Both the position numbers and the translations under genes were made by a program. From NCBI GenBank assembly GCA_014773175.1, contig VXCM01002513.1:1-64000 (forward strand): 64,000 nt of DNA. Direction: 5' to 3'. Shown here piece by piece: positions 16,283 through 29,500 of the stretch. Under the pieces are notes generated by a model that had not been told where the DNA came from, ran no database searches, and saw only the letters and a program-made list of their open reading frames with translations. This DNA is from Lucifuga dentata (lineage: Eukaryota; Chordata; Actinopteri; Ophidiiformes; Bythitidae). Each line of letters starts with the position of its first letter. Position 1 is the stretch's first letter.

Positions 16283-16355
16283 AACAGGAAAACTAAAATA
16301 TGGTTTTATGTTTTGGAAATTGGCTCAAACACGCACGATTGCCGGTATGGTCCTT
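16283..16355 (+). mobile_element. MITE family 1, subfamily B, right-end fragment
   Basis: Ends CGATTGCCGGTATGGTCCTT then TA; only the last part of the element is left. Confidence 0.7.
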
Positions 16356-16515
16356 TAATCTAATCCAGCTAATCCAGTTACAGCAAGAACAGAAACTAGA
16401 GGCTAAAGCAGTTCATCAACTTCCTGCTGCGTCTAATTATACTGATGTCTCAAATTTAATATGTTAATCTTTTCCAGATAATTAAATGCTACAATTAGCA
16501 CATTGAAAAGTGTAG

Positions 16516-16518
<3 letters not shown>

Positions 16519-16558
<40 letters not shown>

Positions 16559-16659
16559 GTGCATGTGTGCATGTATGTGTGTGTGTTTTGAGTGTAACTG
16601 TAGAAAGAGTACAGCCTGGCATGGCCTTAATCTGTCCACATACCAGCTATTGCCTGATA

Positions 16660-16697
<38 letters not shown>
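16519..16697. repeat. Two (TG)n microsatellites
   Basis: Runs at about 16519-16584 (ending in GCATG variants) and 16661-16697. Confidence 0.9.
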
Positions 16698-16698
<1 letters not shown>

Positions 16699-16739
16699 GG
16701 GGGGGGTCATTTCAGAGGGACTGTGCTGAAACCTGATGC

Positions 16740-17680
16740 CCCCAAACTCAGATCAGCCTATCCGCCCCATGGTTGTCTCAGACTTAGCTGTGGATGGTGA
16801 GAGGCAGACGGAGGAAAAGAGGAATGGAGCGCTGAATGAGGGATAGAAGCTGGAGATAAGAAGAGGAGAAGCAGGAAGAAAGAGCAGTGGAGGTAAAAGT
16901 CTGAGCTTTAAAGAAGCGTATGTGAGGACCTGAAAGAAGACCGCTTCAGATCAACTTCTCCCTGATTTACCTTCAGCTCTAACATGACGGCTTCTTGGAC
17001 GTTTTTTTTTTAGGCTGGTTATAAACTTTCTAAATGCAAAGTGACGGCCTGAGCTGTAACTTCGGTTAAAGTCGTCACCTGACAGTGATTCGGGTGTTTT
17101 CGGAACTGAGACGGACAGCGACACCGTCTGCGATCCCTTTCATCTTAAGAAAATTAGATCCTCAAATGAAACTGCATCTTACTCGCGTTTAACTCTGTAT
17201 TTACATTTATCCATCAAACTTTCTCAGCTAGAAACCTTTGGGTCTTTTTTTTTTGTTTGTTTGTTTGTTTGCTTGTTTGTTTGTTTTTTTTTCAAATCTT
17301 GAAGAACATTTCTCTGGTGGATTAATTAAACTGTGAATTCATACAACATGGACTCGACTTGGTGGTTTTGCTCCTCCGGCGGAAGAATCTCAACTGTTTT
17401 TGTTTGATTGATTTGTGAGGAAAACGTTAACAGGCAAAAAACAACCAACCAGCTAGTCAACAACTAGTTTAATACTAGAAAAACTAGTCAACAATTGAAC
17501 AGACAAACGGATGCAGAGGAAGGTAGGTCAGCAGGTTTCTGTTTATTTGTTTTCTAGTTGTCATCTTCTGCCTTTTTACCTTTTCTTGCCCTGTTTTGTT
17601 TGTCGTTGTCAGTTCGCCTCATTTTGTTTCGTCTTGGTTTGTTTTCTCCTTGTTTCCTACGGAACATCCACTGTGCCAAA
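16740..17680 (+). promoter_or_regulatory. Repeat-poor block, candidate 5' region of the TRIM gene
   Basis: Apart from a short TTTG run near 17260, this is the only long stretch between dnajc5 and the TRIM gene without recognised repeats. It has purine-rich lines and a few CpG sites. AGGAAG|GTAGGTC at about 17520 could be a splice donor. This is position-based inference only; no promoter motif decides it. Confidence 0.25.
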
Positions 17681-17731
17681 ATCTAATCTCATCTAATCTA
17701 ATCTAATCTAATCTAATCTAATCTAATCTAT
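17681..17731. repeat. (AATCT)n pentanucleotide repeat
   Basis: About ten units in a row. Confidence 0.9.
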
Positions 17732-18316
17732 AAATAAATAAATTTTTTAACCTGTATTTTGCCAGGTAAAAACTCATTGAGATAAAAATCTCTTTTCCAA
17801 GAGCGACCTGGCCACGACGGCAGATAAAGGTGGAAATGAGGAATAAATAAAATAATAAATATATAAATATGGAAATATAAAGAAGAATAAATAAGAGAAA
17901 AAGAATAGACAAACAATACAGAAGAATAAATATGTAAAAAAAAAACGAAAATAAATATAAAAATAAACGAAACTATATAAAAATAAATACAAAAATTTAA
18001 AAAATAAATACAAAAATTTGAATGAGAAAAATGAATATATATATATATACAAAAATAAATAAATACAGATATAAATTAATAAAACATATACATAAATAAA
18101 TGAAAAAATAAATCTGAAAATAAATAAAAATATTCATAATTATTTTATGTATTTTTAATTTGTCTATATTTCCACATTGATTTATTTTTTTATTTATTCT
18201 TTTTTATATTGCCACATTTATTTATTCTTTCATTTATTCGCTTTGTATTTCCACATTGATTTATTTATTCTTTTATTTATTAATTTTTAATTTTGACACA
18301 GTGGGCATTCCATAGT
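17732..18316. repeat. AT-rich foldback repeat, copy 1
   Basis: The left side is rich in AATAAATA and the right side in TATTTATT, with GGAAATA/TATTTCC pairs, so the halves can pair with each other. The end, TTTTTAATTTTGACACAGTG and GGCATTCCATA, recurs in a second copy at 25182-25688. The left part includes AAAAACTCATTGAGATAAAA. Confidence 0.6.
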
Positions 18317-18475
18317 TTCCCAGTCCCCAAATCTTTTCCTATTAGGTTTCATCTTTTCCCTATTGTTCCTTGTCTTTTGTTCTTTCATGTCCAGTTGGGA
18401 AAGATAAAGCATAAAGGAAGTTTTGCAAGTTTTAGCCTGTAAACTACAGCTTTAGACAGTGAGCATTTAGCCATA

Positions 18476-19102
18476 TCAGCCATTTAGCATGTTTGAGTCT
18501 AATATATACAGTTTTCATACACATAACATTACTGACAATCATTTCCCAAAGCATACTACTGGAACGGTGAATTAAAAATGTTTTTCCTACCTTCCAGACC
18601 TCCATTGGTTTCAGTTCATTCTGCTATTAAAATCAACTTGTTGATACTGTAAACGTTCTTGGGATAGGTAATCCATCATCACCAACAAGACGTGTATTCA
18701 GGTTTTTTTAGAAGTTATGTAATTTTAGTGTTTAAGCTCAATAAAAAGCGTGGAGTGAATGTATGCCTCCACCAGGGAATATAGTCCCAAAAGAAGACCT
18801 GTGTTTATGGAAAAATTTAAAGGACCATGACTTCATAAAGCTGGAAGTCACAAAAAAATGTGTATATATATATATGTATATGGATATTGTGGCATTGTGT
18901 AACTATTAGCAGGAGAAACATGGATTTTTAAGGTGGGTGTATCACTTGAATATTTGATTTTGAAAGATTAAGAGATTTTGCAAAATATCAGGAAAGCTGA
19001 AATATGGTTTCATCCTTTGGGAAATGATTGTCAGTAACGTTACATGTATGAAAACTGAATATATTAGGCTGAAACATGTAAAATGGAGTGTGTGTGGTCC
19101 TT
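18476..19102 (+). mobile_element. MITE family 1, subfamily A, lacking its first ~15 bases and with an insert
   Basis: Starts inside the left terminal repeat (CCATTTAGCATGTTTGAG) and ends GTGTGGTCCTT-TA. An insert of about 55 bases with a TATATA core sits at about 18840-18896. Confidence 0.85.
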
Positions 19103-19184
19103 TAATGTCTGACTAAGATATCTGAATCACACTTGGTTAGACACACACACCACATGTTTGGGCAGCTATCATGTTTTGTTGGCC

Positions 19185-19340
19185 ACTCAGGCCTGACCCA
19201 CTCTGTGCTTTGCCAACAGAGTGGGGTTTTAAAAACAGGCTGTTTTCACTCAGTGTGCATGTTGATGTAGGCAGTAGAAGTGAATCAATGAGGTTTTTTT
19301 TTTTTAAATTAAAGCATTGCAAAAGTTTCAAAATAGCCTC
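19185..19340 (+). repeat. Repeat family E fragment
   Basis: CTGTTTTCACTCAGTGTGCA, AGTAGAAGTGAATCAATG and the following lines match the family E copy at 62230-62320. Confidence 0.6.
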
Positions 19341-19506
19341 TAAATGAAAAAATAAGAACATGAAAATGTGTGTGATATTTCTACTAAAATTTGCATTTAA
19401 GGTTTTTACAATTCATATAAAGACCACATGTGAAGTCTGTGGTCCTCTAAAGACACACGCTGGTTTGCAGCAGGTCGGTGAGGAGCTGAGGTTCAGCGGA
19501 GCGGCC

Positions 19507-19689
19507 ATGTCGCTGCCTGTGGAGCTGAGCTGCCTGCAGGGCGGCGGGGTGGCGGAGGAGACGGCGGCCATGGGAATGCTGGAGAAACAGCTGATCTGCC
19601 CCATCTGCCTGGACCTGTTCACCAAACCTGTGGTCATCCTGCCCTGCCAGCACAACCTGTGCAGGAAGTGTGCCAACGAGCTCTACCAG
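19507..19689 (+). CDS. trim101: TRIM exon 1 (RING, first part)
   Basis: ATG in GCGGCCATGTCG context; 61 codons ending LYQ. Carries six of the eight RING zinc ligands. The internal Met22 and Met24 are alternative starts closer to the N-terminus usual for the family. The donor CAG|GTCTGTGTG leads into TG repeats. Confidence 0.9.
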
Positions 19690-19993
19690 GTCTGTGTGTG
19701 TCTATCTGTGTATGTGTGTATCATCCAGATACAGCACAAACACACCGACACTGCTGTATATGTACATTATGTACAGAAACACACACACTCGGTATCACAC
19801 TTTTTATACCATGAGTGTACCACATTGTTCACAACTCACACACAAAGACCAAATCCCAAACAGGTGTGTGTGTGTGTGTGTGTGTGGACAGTGGATTATC
19901 AGTTACTAAAATGAGACACACAGTGACCCTTTAAGAGCTTCGTTCATATACACCATGTGGAATGTCTGACCTATATTTACTGCTATTGTCCTA

Positions 19994-20050
<57 letters not shown>

Positions 20051-23000
20051 ACCACATTGTATCCAGATCCAGCTGTTCTGCAGGCCTGTTCTGTGTCTGA
20101 AGTCCTGAACCACAGTTTGGGACCCAAAATGATTAGACGTAAAGGTCATTCAGATTTCTTATGTTCTTTTATTAAAAGGAAAAGTCACAGATCTGGGAAA
20201 TCTAGTCAGATAACCTACGGTGCTGCATTCAGGTGCCTTTTTTTTTTCAGAAAATAAAGCATACAGAGGTTTGCTCTCTACTAGTAACTTCTGCTTTAGA
20301 CACGGAGCAGTGTGTGGTTTTAAATCCAGAACACAGATCTAGTTGTTATTTCCCTGCAGCCTTCAGCCTGACCTCGCTGTTTTTCCACTCGTGTTTCCAC
20401 ACCATGAATCCCACGTGCAAACAGGCTTTCACCAGCAGCAACAAAACACAGCACACACACACACGCTTCCTCCAACATCACCAGACAGACAAGTCTTCCA
20501 GCAACGGGAAAACTGATACACATTACACAATGCAGATATGTATATGTGTGTGTGTGTGTGTACCATATGTAAGAAGTTGTATACGCACGTGTCTATTCTG
20601 CATGTGTGTATTTGCATGTTTGTGGTATGTGAGAGAAATCTAATAGACTCCGCCCCCCCACTTCCACGCTCATGTTTATGACACTAAGGGATCTGGCCTT
20701 AAGTCTCATTCTCATACATAATATTTTAAACAAACTGATCCATAAAACTGCCATTTGTACTCTAAAATTGTTAAAGGACCATACCAGCCATTTGGCATGT
20801 TTGAGCCTAACATATTCAATTTTCATACACGTAACTGTTACTGACAATCATTTCCCAAAGCATACTTAAAGTATGTCTGGTGAGAATTAATGACACATAG
20901 ATTACAATCTCTATCTCTAATTCAGTGGACACGGTGTTCAGGTCACCCTAAAACACCTTAACGGGTCGTGAATTGAGTTCTGGACTAGACAGAACCTATA
21001 CGGTTAAGTGATCACCTAGGTTCCCTTATAGTCATTGGAAAAATGCAAGACCCCCATTGGTCTAGGTGGCTTAACGATGGAAATGATGATTGTAATATTT
21101 ACCAAATTTGTCTAACCTTTAAGACTGGTCAGGCCCCGCCCATGGAATAATGTGAAGTTTAATGTGAAGTTTTCTCACCAGGCACTGAGATGAAGAAGGC
21201 AAAAAGTCAAAAGTAAAAGTATTCAAAGAGTAAAAATTTATTAAAAAGTTACAAAAAGCTCCTATCCAGCATTTTTAAGTAATTAATCAAAAGAAATCTC
21301 AAAAACAAATTGCAAAAATGAGAGTTTATCCTTTACAGGATTTTTAATCAAAAGGCAAAAATCAAAGATGTTCAAAAAATCAAAGTCAAAAAGCAAAGAG
21401 TTTCGTACAGTGGTATGAAAACCAGAGGAGTACGTATCGCCCAGATCAGAGACCAAGCTCTCCCAACTGCCAAGATCTCACCCTTTTTATTCACAAATTC
21501 TGTCTTCCTCTGACCATATGTGGGCATACACGGAACCTTTCAACCACATTTAACACAGGTTTGACCCCAATCTGGATACGCCATAGGTGCATTTTGACGG
21601 GTCAGCCACACATTTGCATATTTGACAGGTTTAACCACAATTTAACACCTCACGTGTCGAGGACTTTTAAACTCAGGGCTGAGCACGTATCATTCAGTGT
21701 CAGTGTCCTCAGTTCAACTCCTTGTCATGTGACTAGCTGATGACGTACTTCCTTATGCACAATAACAATAACAATAACAGCATAATATAAACCAAAACAT
21801 AATTCATGATGTAATATATGTGATAATATATGTTGTAATATAGAAATAACAGGACGATAAAATGATTAATGATGATTAAAACCATATGATGAAATGTAAC
21901 ACACTATGTATTAGATCTAATGAAATAGCAGAAGCTGTGGTGATTAACATAATGGTATATTCCCTAAACCTGGACCTTATGCATTCTACGGTTACATGCA
22001 ACTACATATACGTTATATAATAAGATAAATGTGATAAGAAACCGTCTGTTATTATCTTTTCCAGTGGGTTAGGATTCTCACTTTCCTCATTCTCCTCACA
22101 TTTGCTTCAATACTACTGGAACGGTGAATTAAAAGTGTTTTTCCTACCTTCCAGATCTCCATTGGTTTCAGTTCATTCTGCTATTAAAATCAACTTGTTG
22201 ATACTGTAAACGTTCTTGGGATAGGTAATCCATCATCACCAACAAGACGTGTATTCAGGTTTTTTTAGAAATTATGTAATTTTAGTGTTTAAGCTCAATA
22301 AAAAGTGTGGAGTGAATGTATGCCTCCACCAGGGAATATAGTCCCAAAAGAAGACCTGTGTTTATGGAAAAATTTAAAGGACCGTGACTTCATAAGGCTG
22401 CGTAACTATTAGCATGGATTTTTAAGGTGGGTGTATAGTTTGAATATTTGATTTTTAAAGATTAAGAGATTTTGCTAAATATCAGGAAAGCTGAAATACA
22501 GTTTTATCCTTTGGGAAATGATTGTCAATAACATAACATGTATGGAAACTGAATATATTAGGCTCAAACATGCAAAATGGATGGTATGGTCCTTTAACCC
22601 TCCCTTCAGGCGATACAAATTCATTTCTACAGCTCCATTCAAACACAAAGGCAATTCAAGGTGCTTTTCACAAGACAAAAATGCATTAAAACAACATGTA
22701 AAAGACAATAAGAATAAAATAAAGCAGCATCTAAAAATGACAAGGAAGAAAATCAAATAAGACGAAATGAAATAAAATTAAACAGAATAATCTGTAGTGC
22801 TGTTACAGTGTAGGATTAATTGGCCCCCAGATTGAATTTCAGTGCAGATATTTAATTTGGTTTAATAAAAAGCGAAGTTTTAAGCCTGGTTTTAAAGGGT
22901 TAGAGTTAGCAGAGCTGAGATGTTGTGGAAGTTTGTTCCAGAGTTGTAGAGCAGAGAAACACCGTGCTTTGTTCTAACTCTGGGAACAGAAAGCAGAAGA

Positions 23001-25869
23001 CAAGCTGAGAGGTCTGCAGGGTTCATACCACAGAATCATGTCATGTCTTTAGCAGGTGATTCCTGAAGCTTTGCTAATGATCCTTCACCCCGTGTCTCCA
23101 TCTATTCACCCCTGTCAGCACCCTTTTACTGACTCTGAGCCCTGGACTCCATCAGGTCCTAAACTTAGCCCCCACCCCAACAGGCCGGCTCCCTGTAGCT
23201 GGCCCTCTGGCAGTAATTACAATAAACAAGGAGCTTTTACTACGAATCTGCATCATTTACTCCAATCTAAATACAAACACAATATATTCAACCTTGCTAG
23301 ACCAAAGAACACCAACAGAACAAACAGCCTCCCTCGCTGACTGGAATCCAATACCACACCAGCAGCATACCTAGTCCAGACTCCGGTCCGGATCCAGACT
23401 GAGCCACAAATGGACTCTGAGCAAATTATACTTTTCATATGTATTATTTGTATTATCTGCAACGCAACGAGTCAAAATTCCTCACTTTCTCCACAGAAAA
23501 TGAAACTGAATGTCTGCCTGCTCCACTGTCTGTGTGAGAATGTCTGCTCTGCTTTGGTTTGGTCCAATCACAATCAGCGTCCCGTTGTCTCCATGACAAC
23601 AATGGGTTGACACGGCGTTGGGCTCATTGAGACTGCCAGTGCAGCTAGTTCCCCCCCCCCACTCGACACTTCAAATTCCCAGTAAAAATTAGGATCCTAA
23701 TTCTACCTTAATAAATGGACCTTTGTCTTATTGTAAAGTTTCTTTGTGGACCTTTAAGATTTGTATTGGAGTACATCTGCCCTAAAGCTTGGAGTCTGGC
23801 TTAACNCCCCCCCCCCCCCCCCCCCTGCTGTTTCCAGTCACCTGAATGTTTTATCCTCCACATGCCTGCTTGCACCATCTCTGTTTTTACCCATCAGGCC
23901 TCAGTGTTTTTCTAGCAGCCCGTCAGCCTGATGATCCCTCAGCAGACCCAGCAGCAGCTGAGGCTTATGAAAGAGAACTATTTCAGGATACTGACCCCCT
24001 AACCCCATATCACTCTCTCTGCTTATCACTCTTCCAGCTCTGTTCACCCTTTATGCTCAGCTTTTTAAAATTGATTTCTAGCTTTCTGCTTATATTTCTA
24101 AAAAACATCTCTGAGTCTGTATTCAGGCTTGTCTATTGACTGTTCACACAGCAGCAATTTTGAACACTTGAATGGTAAATAAGCTGCCAAAAATGTTTAG
24201 ACTTCAGCTAGCAGTTAGGGTAGGTGATATAGCCTTAAAATACTATCATGATATCTCAAAGTATTTTTGTGATAACAATATTCAAGATGACGTGAAAACT
24301 GTAACACTGAACAATGTCAAATTGGTGAAGTAAAGAATACTGCAAACTGTAACAACCTGAGTAAAAATGAATAAGTGTAAACTTAGCTACAGTTAAATTA
24401 TAAATAACTAAATCCTGTAATATTTTAGGTTGTAAACCATAACTCAAATTAACTTAACCTGCTAGTCTTCAGTAGTGCATAAAAAAGCTAAATAGCCTCT
24501 ATGACGCTGCACTTAAAGGACCATACCACCCATTATGCACGTGAACTGCCCCGCCTGGCTCAGCTGGGTGTGTCATCACTAATTATCACGGTTTGGACAG
24601 GCAGCAGACTTAGTTGGGCCACACGTGAGAGATTGTGTTTCAGGGGTAAAATGTTAATGGAGATAACTTTTTAGGTTATTTAGTATTCTTTATCTGGTCA
24701 TCTGAATGGTAGTGATGAGCAGATGAAGCCTCATGAGGCGATGAGACTTCTCCCTCACTGTGATGGAAAAAGAGGCTTCAGAGTGTTGAACAGCTGTCAC
24801 CAAATTAAGTTCTGAGATTTTTTCATGTGAGAAAGTAGCTGCTTAGATTTCAAATATATGGAATCAAATATATATATATATATATCGACTAATCATATTA
24901 GTCGATTAATATGGTCAACATTAATTATGTCGATTACGGTCGACATAATTAAATTAATCATAATTTAAATATTATTAAAATAATGCTGAATTAAAGTTTT
25001 TTTCGATGTTTTCGGAGCTCTTCCAGCAGCTCGCTGTGCTGGGAGCAGACTGCAGCCCGCCAGGTAGGAAGGAAGGCCCGCCCACAGCCTGGTGATTGAC
25101 AGCTTGGCCCACAAANACTGCAGCCCGCCAGGTAGGAAGGAAGGCCCGCCCACAGCCTGGTGATTGACAGCTTGGCCCACAAAAATATATCCAAAAATAT
25201 AACGGAGGATATATAGGGGAACATAAAGGAGAATATATACAAAAAAGAATACAGAAATAAATATTAGAATAAATAAATGAAACTATATAAAAATAAATAA
25301 ATAGAAAAATTTAAAAAAAATAAGGAAATTAATACACAAATATAAATGGGAAAAATGAATAAATATATATAAAAATATATACAGAAATAACTAAAGACAG
25401 AAATAAATGAATAAATATATACAGAAATAAATGAACAAATAAATGTGAAAATAAATAAAAATGCTCATAATTATTCTTTTACATATTTTTTAACTTGTTC
25501 TTATATTTCCACATTTATTTATTTATTCTTTTATTTATTCCTCTTTGTAGTTATTACTTTATTAATTTATTAATTTATTAATTAATTTATTCTTTTATTT
25601 ATTCCTCTTTGTAGTTATTACTTTATTAATTTATTAATTAATTTATTCTTTTATTTATTTTTAATTTTGGCACAATGGGTATTCCATACAAACTAGGCTA
25701 GGCTATGGTAGTGAAAATAAATATGAATGTGAAATTACAGCAGCAACGTTCCGGATTCTTGATTTCTAATGTTTAGCTTTGCTGTGTAGAAAATCTGGAC
25801 CCCAGTGTAGAAAATGATGCTGCGTAAACAGCGTCAGCGTGCTTTATTTTTCAATTTATTTAAAGGAGA

Positions 25870-25921
<52 letters not shown>

Positions 25922-26478
25922 NCCCCCCCCCCTTGGATGGTGAACAGGGGATTTCTGGTCTTGTCCAGTAGTCCAGAAGCAGCTCTGACTTCACCCAGGG
26001 AGACATTTGAAGATTCTACACATTCTCCATCAGTGACCTTTACTGACTTGTACCCGTGCTAATTACATGGTATTCCCAGCATGCAGCTGTTACATATATG
26101 ACAACAATCTCCAACTGTAGCGTGTTGACTGACTCAGGAGGCGCTGAGACACACAGCGAACCTGCAACACATCTACAGCTGTTTTTCCTGTTATTTACAC
26201 CATCTCTCTCGCTGGCCTCCGTCCTGTGTCCAGCCGTCTCTGTTCCAGCCCCGGACCACCATGTCAGTGAACAGTGGCCGTTTCCGCTGCCCGTCCTGCA
26301 GACAGGAAGTGGTGCTGGATCGTCACGGAGTGTACGGCCTGCAGCGTAACCTGCTGGTGGAGAACATCATCGACATCTACAAACAGGAAGCCAGCAGCAA
26401 CAACAACGCAACAACGTAAGATGAGGAGAAGGAAATGTCCAGGTTTTCATCCGTACAAAAAAACAGCATCGTAGCACA

Positions 26479-26515
<37 letters not shown>

Positions 26516-29500
26516 GCTCCTCCCCCCCGCTAAGCCTGACGTGCTAAAGTGTGCAGACCATGAGGATGAGAAGGTGAATATCTACTGCGTGACGTGTCAG
26601 GTTCCTACCTGCTCCCTGTGTAAAGTCTTTGGGGCTCATCAATCCTGTCAGGTCGCTCCTCTGACTGACATCTACCAGGAGCAGAAGGTTCGACATGCTG
26701 ATGACCTTTCATTTGACCTTTCGTGTTTCTGTCGGCTGTAATGTGGTTTCTCTCTGACCAGGCTGAGCTGAATGAAGAAGTCACTTCTCTGGTTGCTTCC
26801 AACGACAAAGTCCAGGCCTTCATCAATGAGCTGGAGGATATCCGCAGAAACATAGAGGTGTGTGTGTGTGTGTGTGTGTGTGAGGGTGCCAACAAAAGCC
26901 AACCAATATATCAGCAAACCAATATTATCAGTCTATATTTGGCCCTTGCTGATACATACTGTATATCTGCAGTGTATGTGTTTAGAAGAAATGCAAAAAA
27001 AAAAAAAAGCAAAAGTTACTGTTGATGTGCCTTGTTTTTCTCTTGTAGTATTAGCAGTCTTAAATGTGTCTTTCTGAAGCCTGCGTGTGTAAAGAGTTTG
27101 CCTACATAACATAACACGCTCAGCGCTGTAGAACATAAAACATGTTTCTGCTGTGTTCCTCCCTCTGCAGGAGAACAGTAGAACTCAGAAGCAGAATCTG
27201 TGTGACAGGTTTGAGCGCTTGTTCTCCATCCTGGAGGAGCGACGTAAGGTCAGTTTTCTCCCAGAATTCCTCCAAGCTTTGACATCCTGTTTGTGATGTA
27301 TTTATTTATGTTTATTTATACTGAGACTGTACGTGAGCTTAGAATATTCACAGATCAGAACCTAGTGTAATATAATACTAATATTCCTATGAAGTAATAG
27401 GAAACACATACAAGTAATCAAGGTAAAGCAATAAAACAAGAGAATACATAATCACAGTTATCAATTATCCAATAGAAAATAAAATCACTTGTGACTGCAA
27501 TCTTAATCACTCTTTAAATCCTGGTTTAACTTATTTAAACTGATCAGGTTGTTGTTATAATTGTGCACATTAAGGCATGCAGTCTGTTTGCTTTGGTCCA
27601 AATCAGGAACTAAATTGTTAGAGTTGCATTTCCTGTTGATATAATTTGGGAATAAATTCAATCCGGCCAAAATAGAGCAACAAAAGTCACATGAGAACGC
27701 TCTCTCTGCTCATTGGTCAGAAATGTCTGGGGGCGGGAGTAATAAAATCAAAACAGGAAGAAGTTTACTACGTCAGGAAGGCTAAATAGCATGGGACAGA
27801 GACTAGTTGCAGTGGAAATATGTTGCTTCTTATGAGGTGAAGTAGACGTTTCTGCCTTCACAAGAGGAGAATGAATTTATACTGAGCACATACGACCACA
27901 CGCTAACCTTTAACATGTTCATTGAACACGTGTTTCACAGCATCTGTTTCAGTTTCTATGGCTAGTCAAAGCTGTAGTTTAACTGCAGTAATTTTTTTTT
28001 TTTTTTTTTTTTTTGTGGTCACACAGTTCATGGTTTTAGTAATAGATCTCTGACCAACATCTAAGGTCAATTTATACTTTTATTCTTACCAATTTATTGA
28101 GTGCATCCTTGCGCACTTTCCACAGGTGCGTGACGTAAATTCCGTCATCTGCCTACGTCAGAGGGTGTACACTCAGACCTCTGTGTGTACCTCCGCCTAC
28201 AGGCCAGGTAAAGGCTGAGTTGGTCTTACCTCCAATTTTTTGTGACCTGTGGACTTGTATGCTTCTGTCGGGCCCGGCTTAACATAAAACAGACTTCACC
28301 TCAGTTTTAGCAAAAGGTTCGCAACATTAAACCCTCTCAGGTACTAGATCAGTTAATAGATTGATAGATTGCCTTGTATTGGTTTGGGTTCAGATCACGT
28401 TCTCACCACAAACAAGTCGCTCCACAGTTCGACTGGAAACACAAAGTGTCTGTCCGGTTGTTTTGGTGCAGACCTGGGTTCACATATTCCCAAACGAACT
28501 GAACTTAAGGGGAAACGCTCCAGAACAAACGCTCAAAACGAAGGAGGTGTGAAAATGCTCTTTAACTGCTGTCTGTGGAAGTACCCACAGGAGTAAATGG
28601 TAGTTACAGTAGTCAAATCCACTGTACCATCCACGTGTAGCAGGAATCATACTAGTACTAGATCATCATCATCATCATCATTTGCCTTGAAGGCGATGAC
28701 CAAGCAAATCAGCTCAGAGCAGGAGGAGAAGACAGGCCACGCCCAGTCGCTGGTGCGTTGCTATGGAGACAGCGTGGAGGCCAACAACAAAATGGTGCAG
28801 ACAGCAGTGAGCAGCATGGAGGAGCCGGACATGGCCGTGTTCGTTCAGGTAGGCTGCTGCTGACAGAGACGATTCTAAATGTCACGTCTACGAGAAGAAA
28901 TAAGTTCACACAAATTAAAGTGATGCTTGATATTTGAGTATTTAGTAGTTTTTTTTTCTAGTTATTTCTGTATTTGCTGAATTTGTGTTTGTTGCACTAT
29001 TTCTCTTCATACATGTGTACTTAAGGACAAAATAAAATACTGTTAAAGGACCATACCACCCATTTAGCATGTTTGAGCCTAATATATTCAGTTTTCATAC
29101 ATGTTAAGTTACTGACAGTCATTTCCCAAAGGATTAAATCATATTTCAGCTTTCCTGATATTTTGCAAAATCTCTTCATCTTTCAAAATCAAATATTCAA
29201 GTGATACACCCACCTTAAAAATCCATGTTTCTCCTGCTAATAGTTACACAGCCTTATGAAGTCACGGTCCTTTAAATTTTTCCATAAACGCAGGTCTTCT
29301 TTTGGGACTATATTCCCCGGTGGAGGCATACATTCACTCCACGCTTTTTATTGAGCTTAAACACTAAAATTACATAACTTCTAAAAAAACCTGAATACAC
29401 GTCTTGTTGGTGATGATGGATTACCTATCCCAAGAACGTTTACAGTATCAACAAGTTGATTTTAATAGCAGAATGAACTGAAACCAATGGAGGTCTGGAA

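Noticed and set aside
19360..19506. An upstream Met (19360) as the TRIM start
   Set aside because: The extra N-terminal residues do not resemble any TRIM protein. The 19507 ATG lies closer to the family start and in a better context.
25049..25182. A true tandem duplication of 67 bases
   Set aside because: The copies are identical and meet exactly at an N, the same pattern as other suspected contig overlaps.
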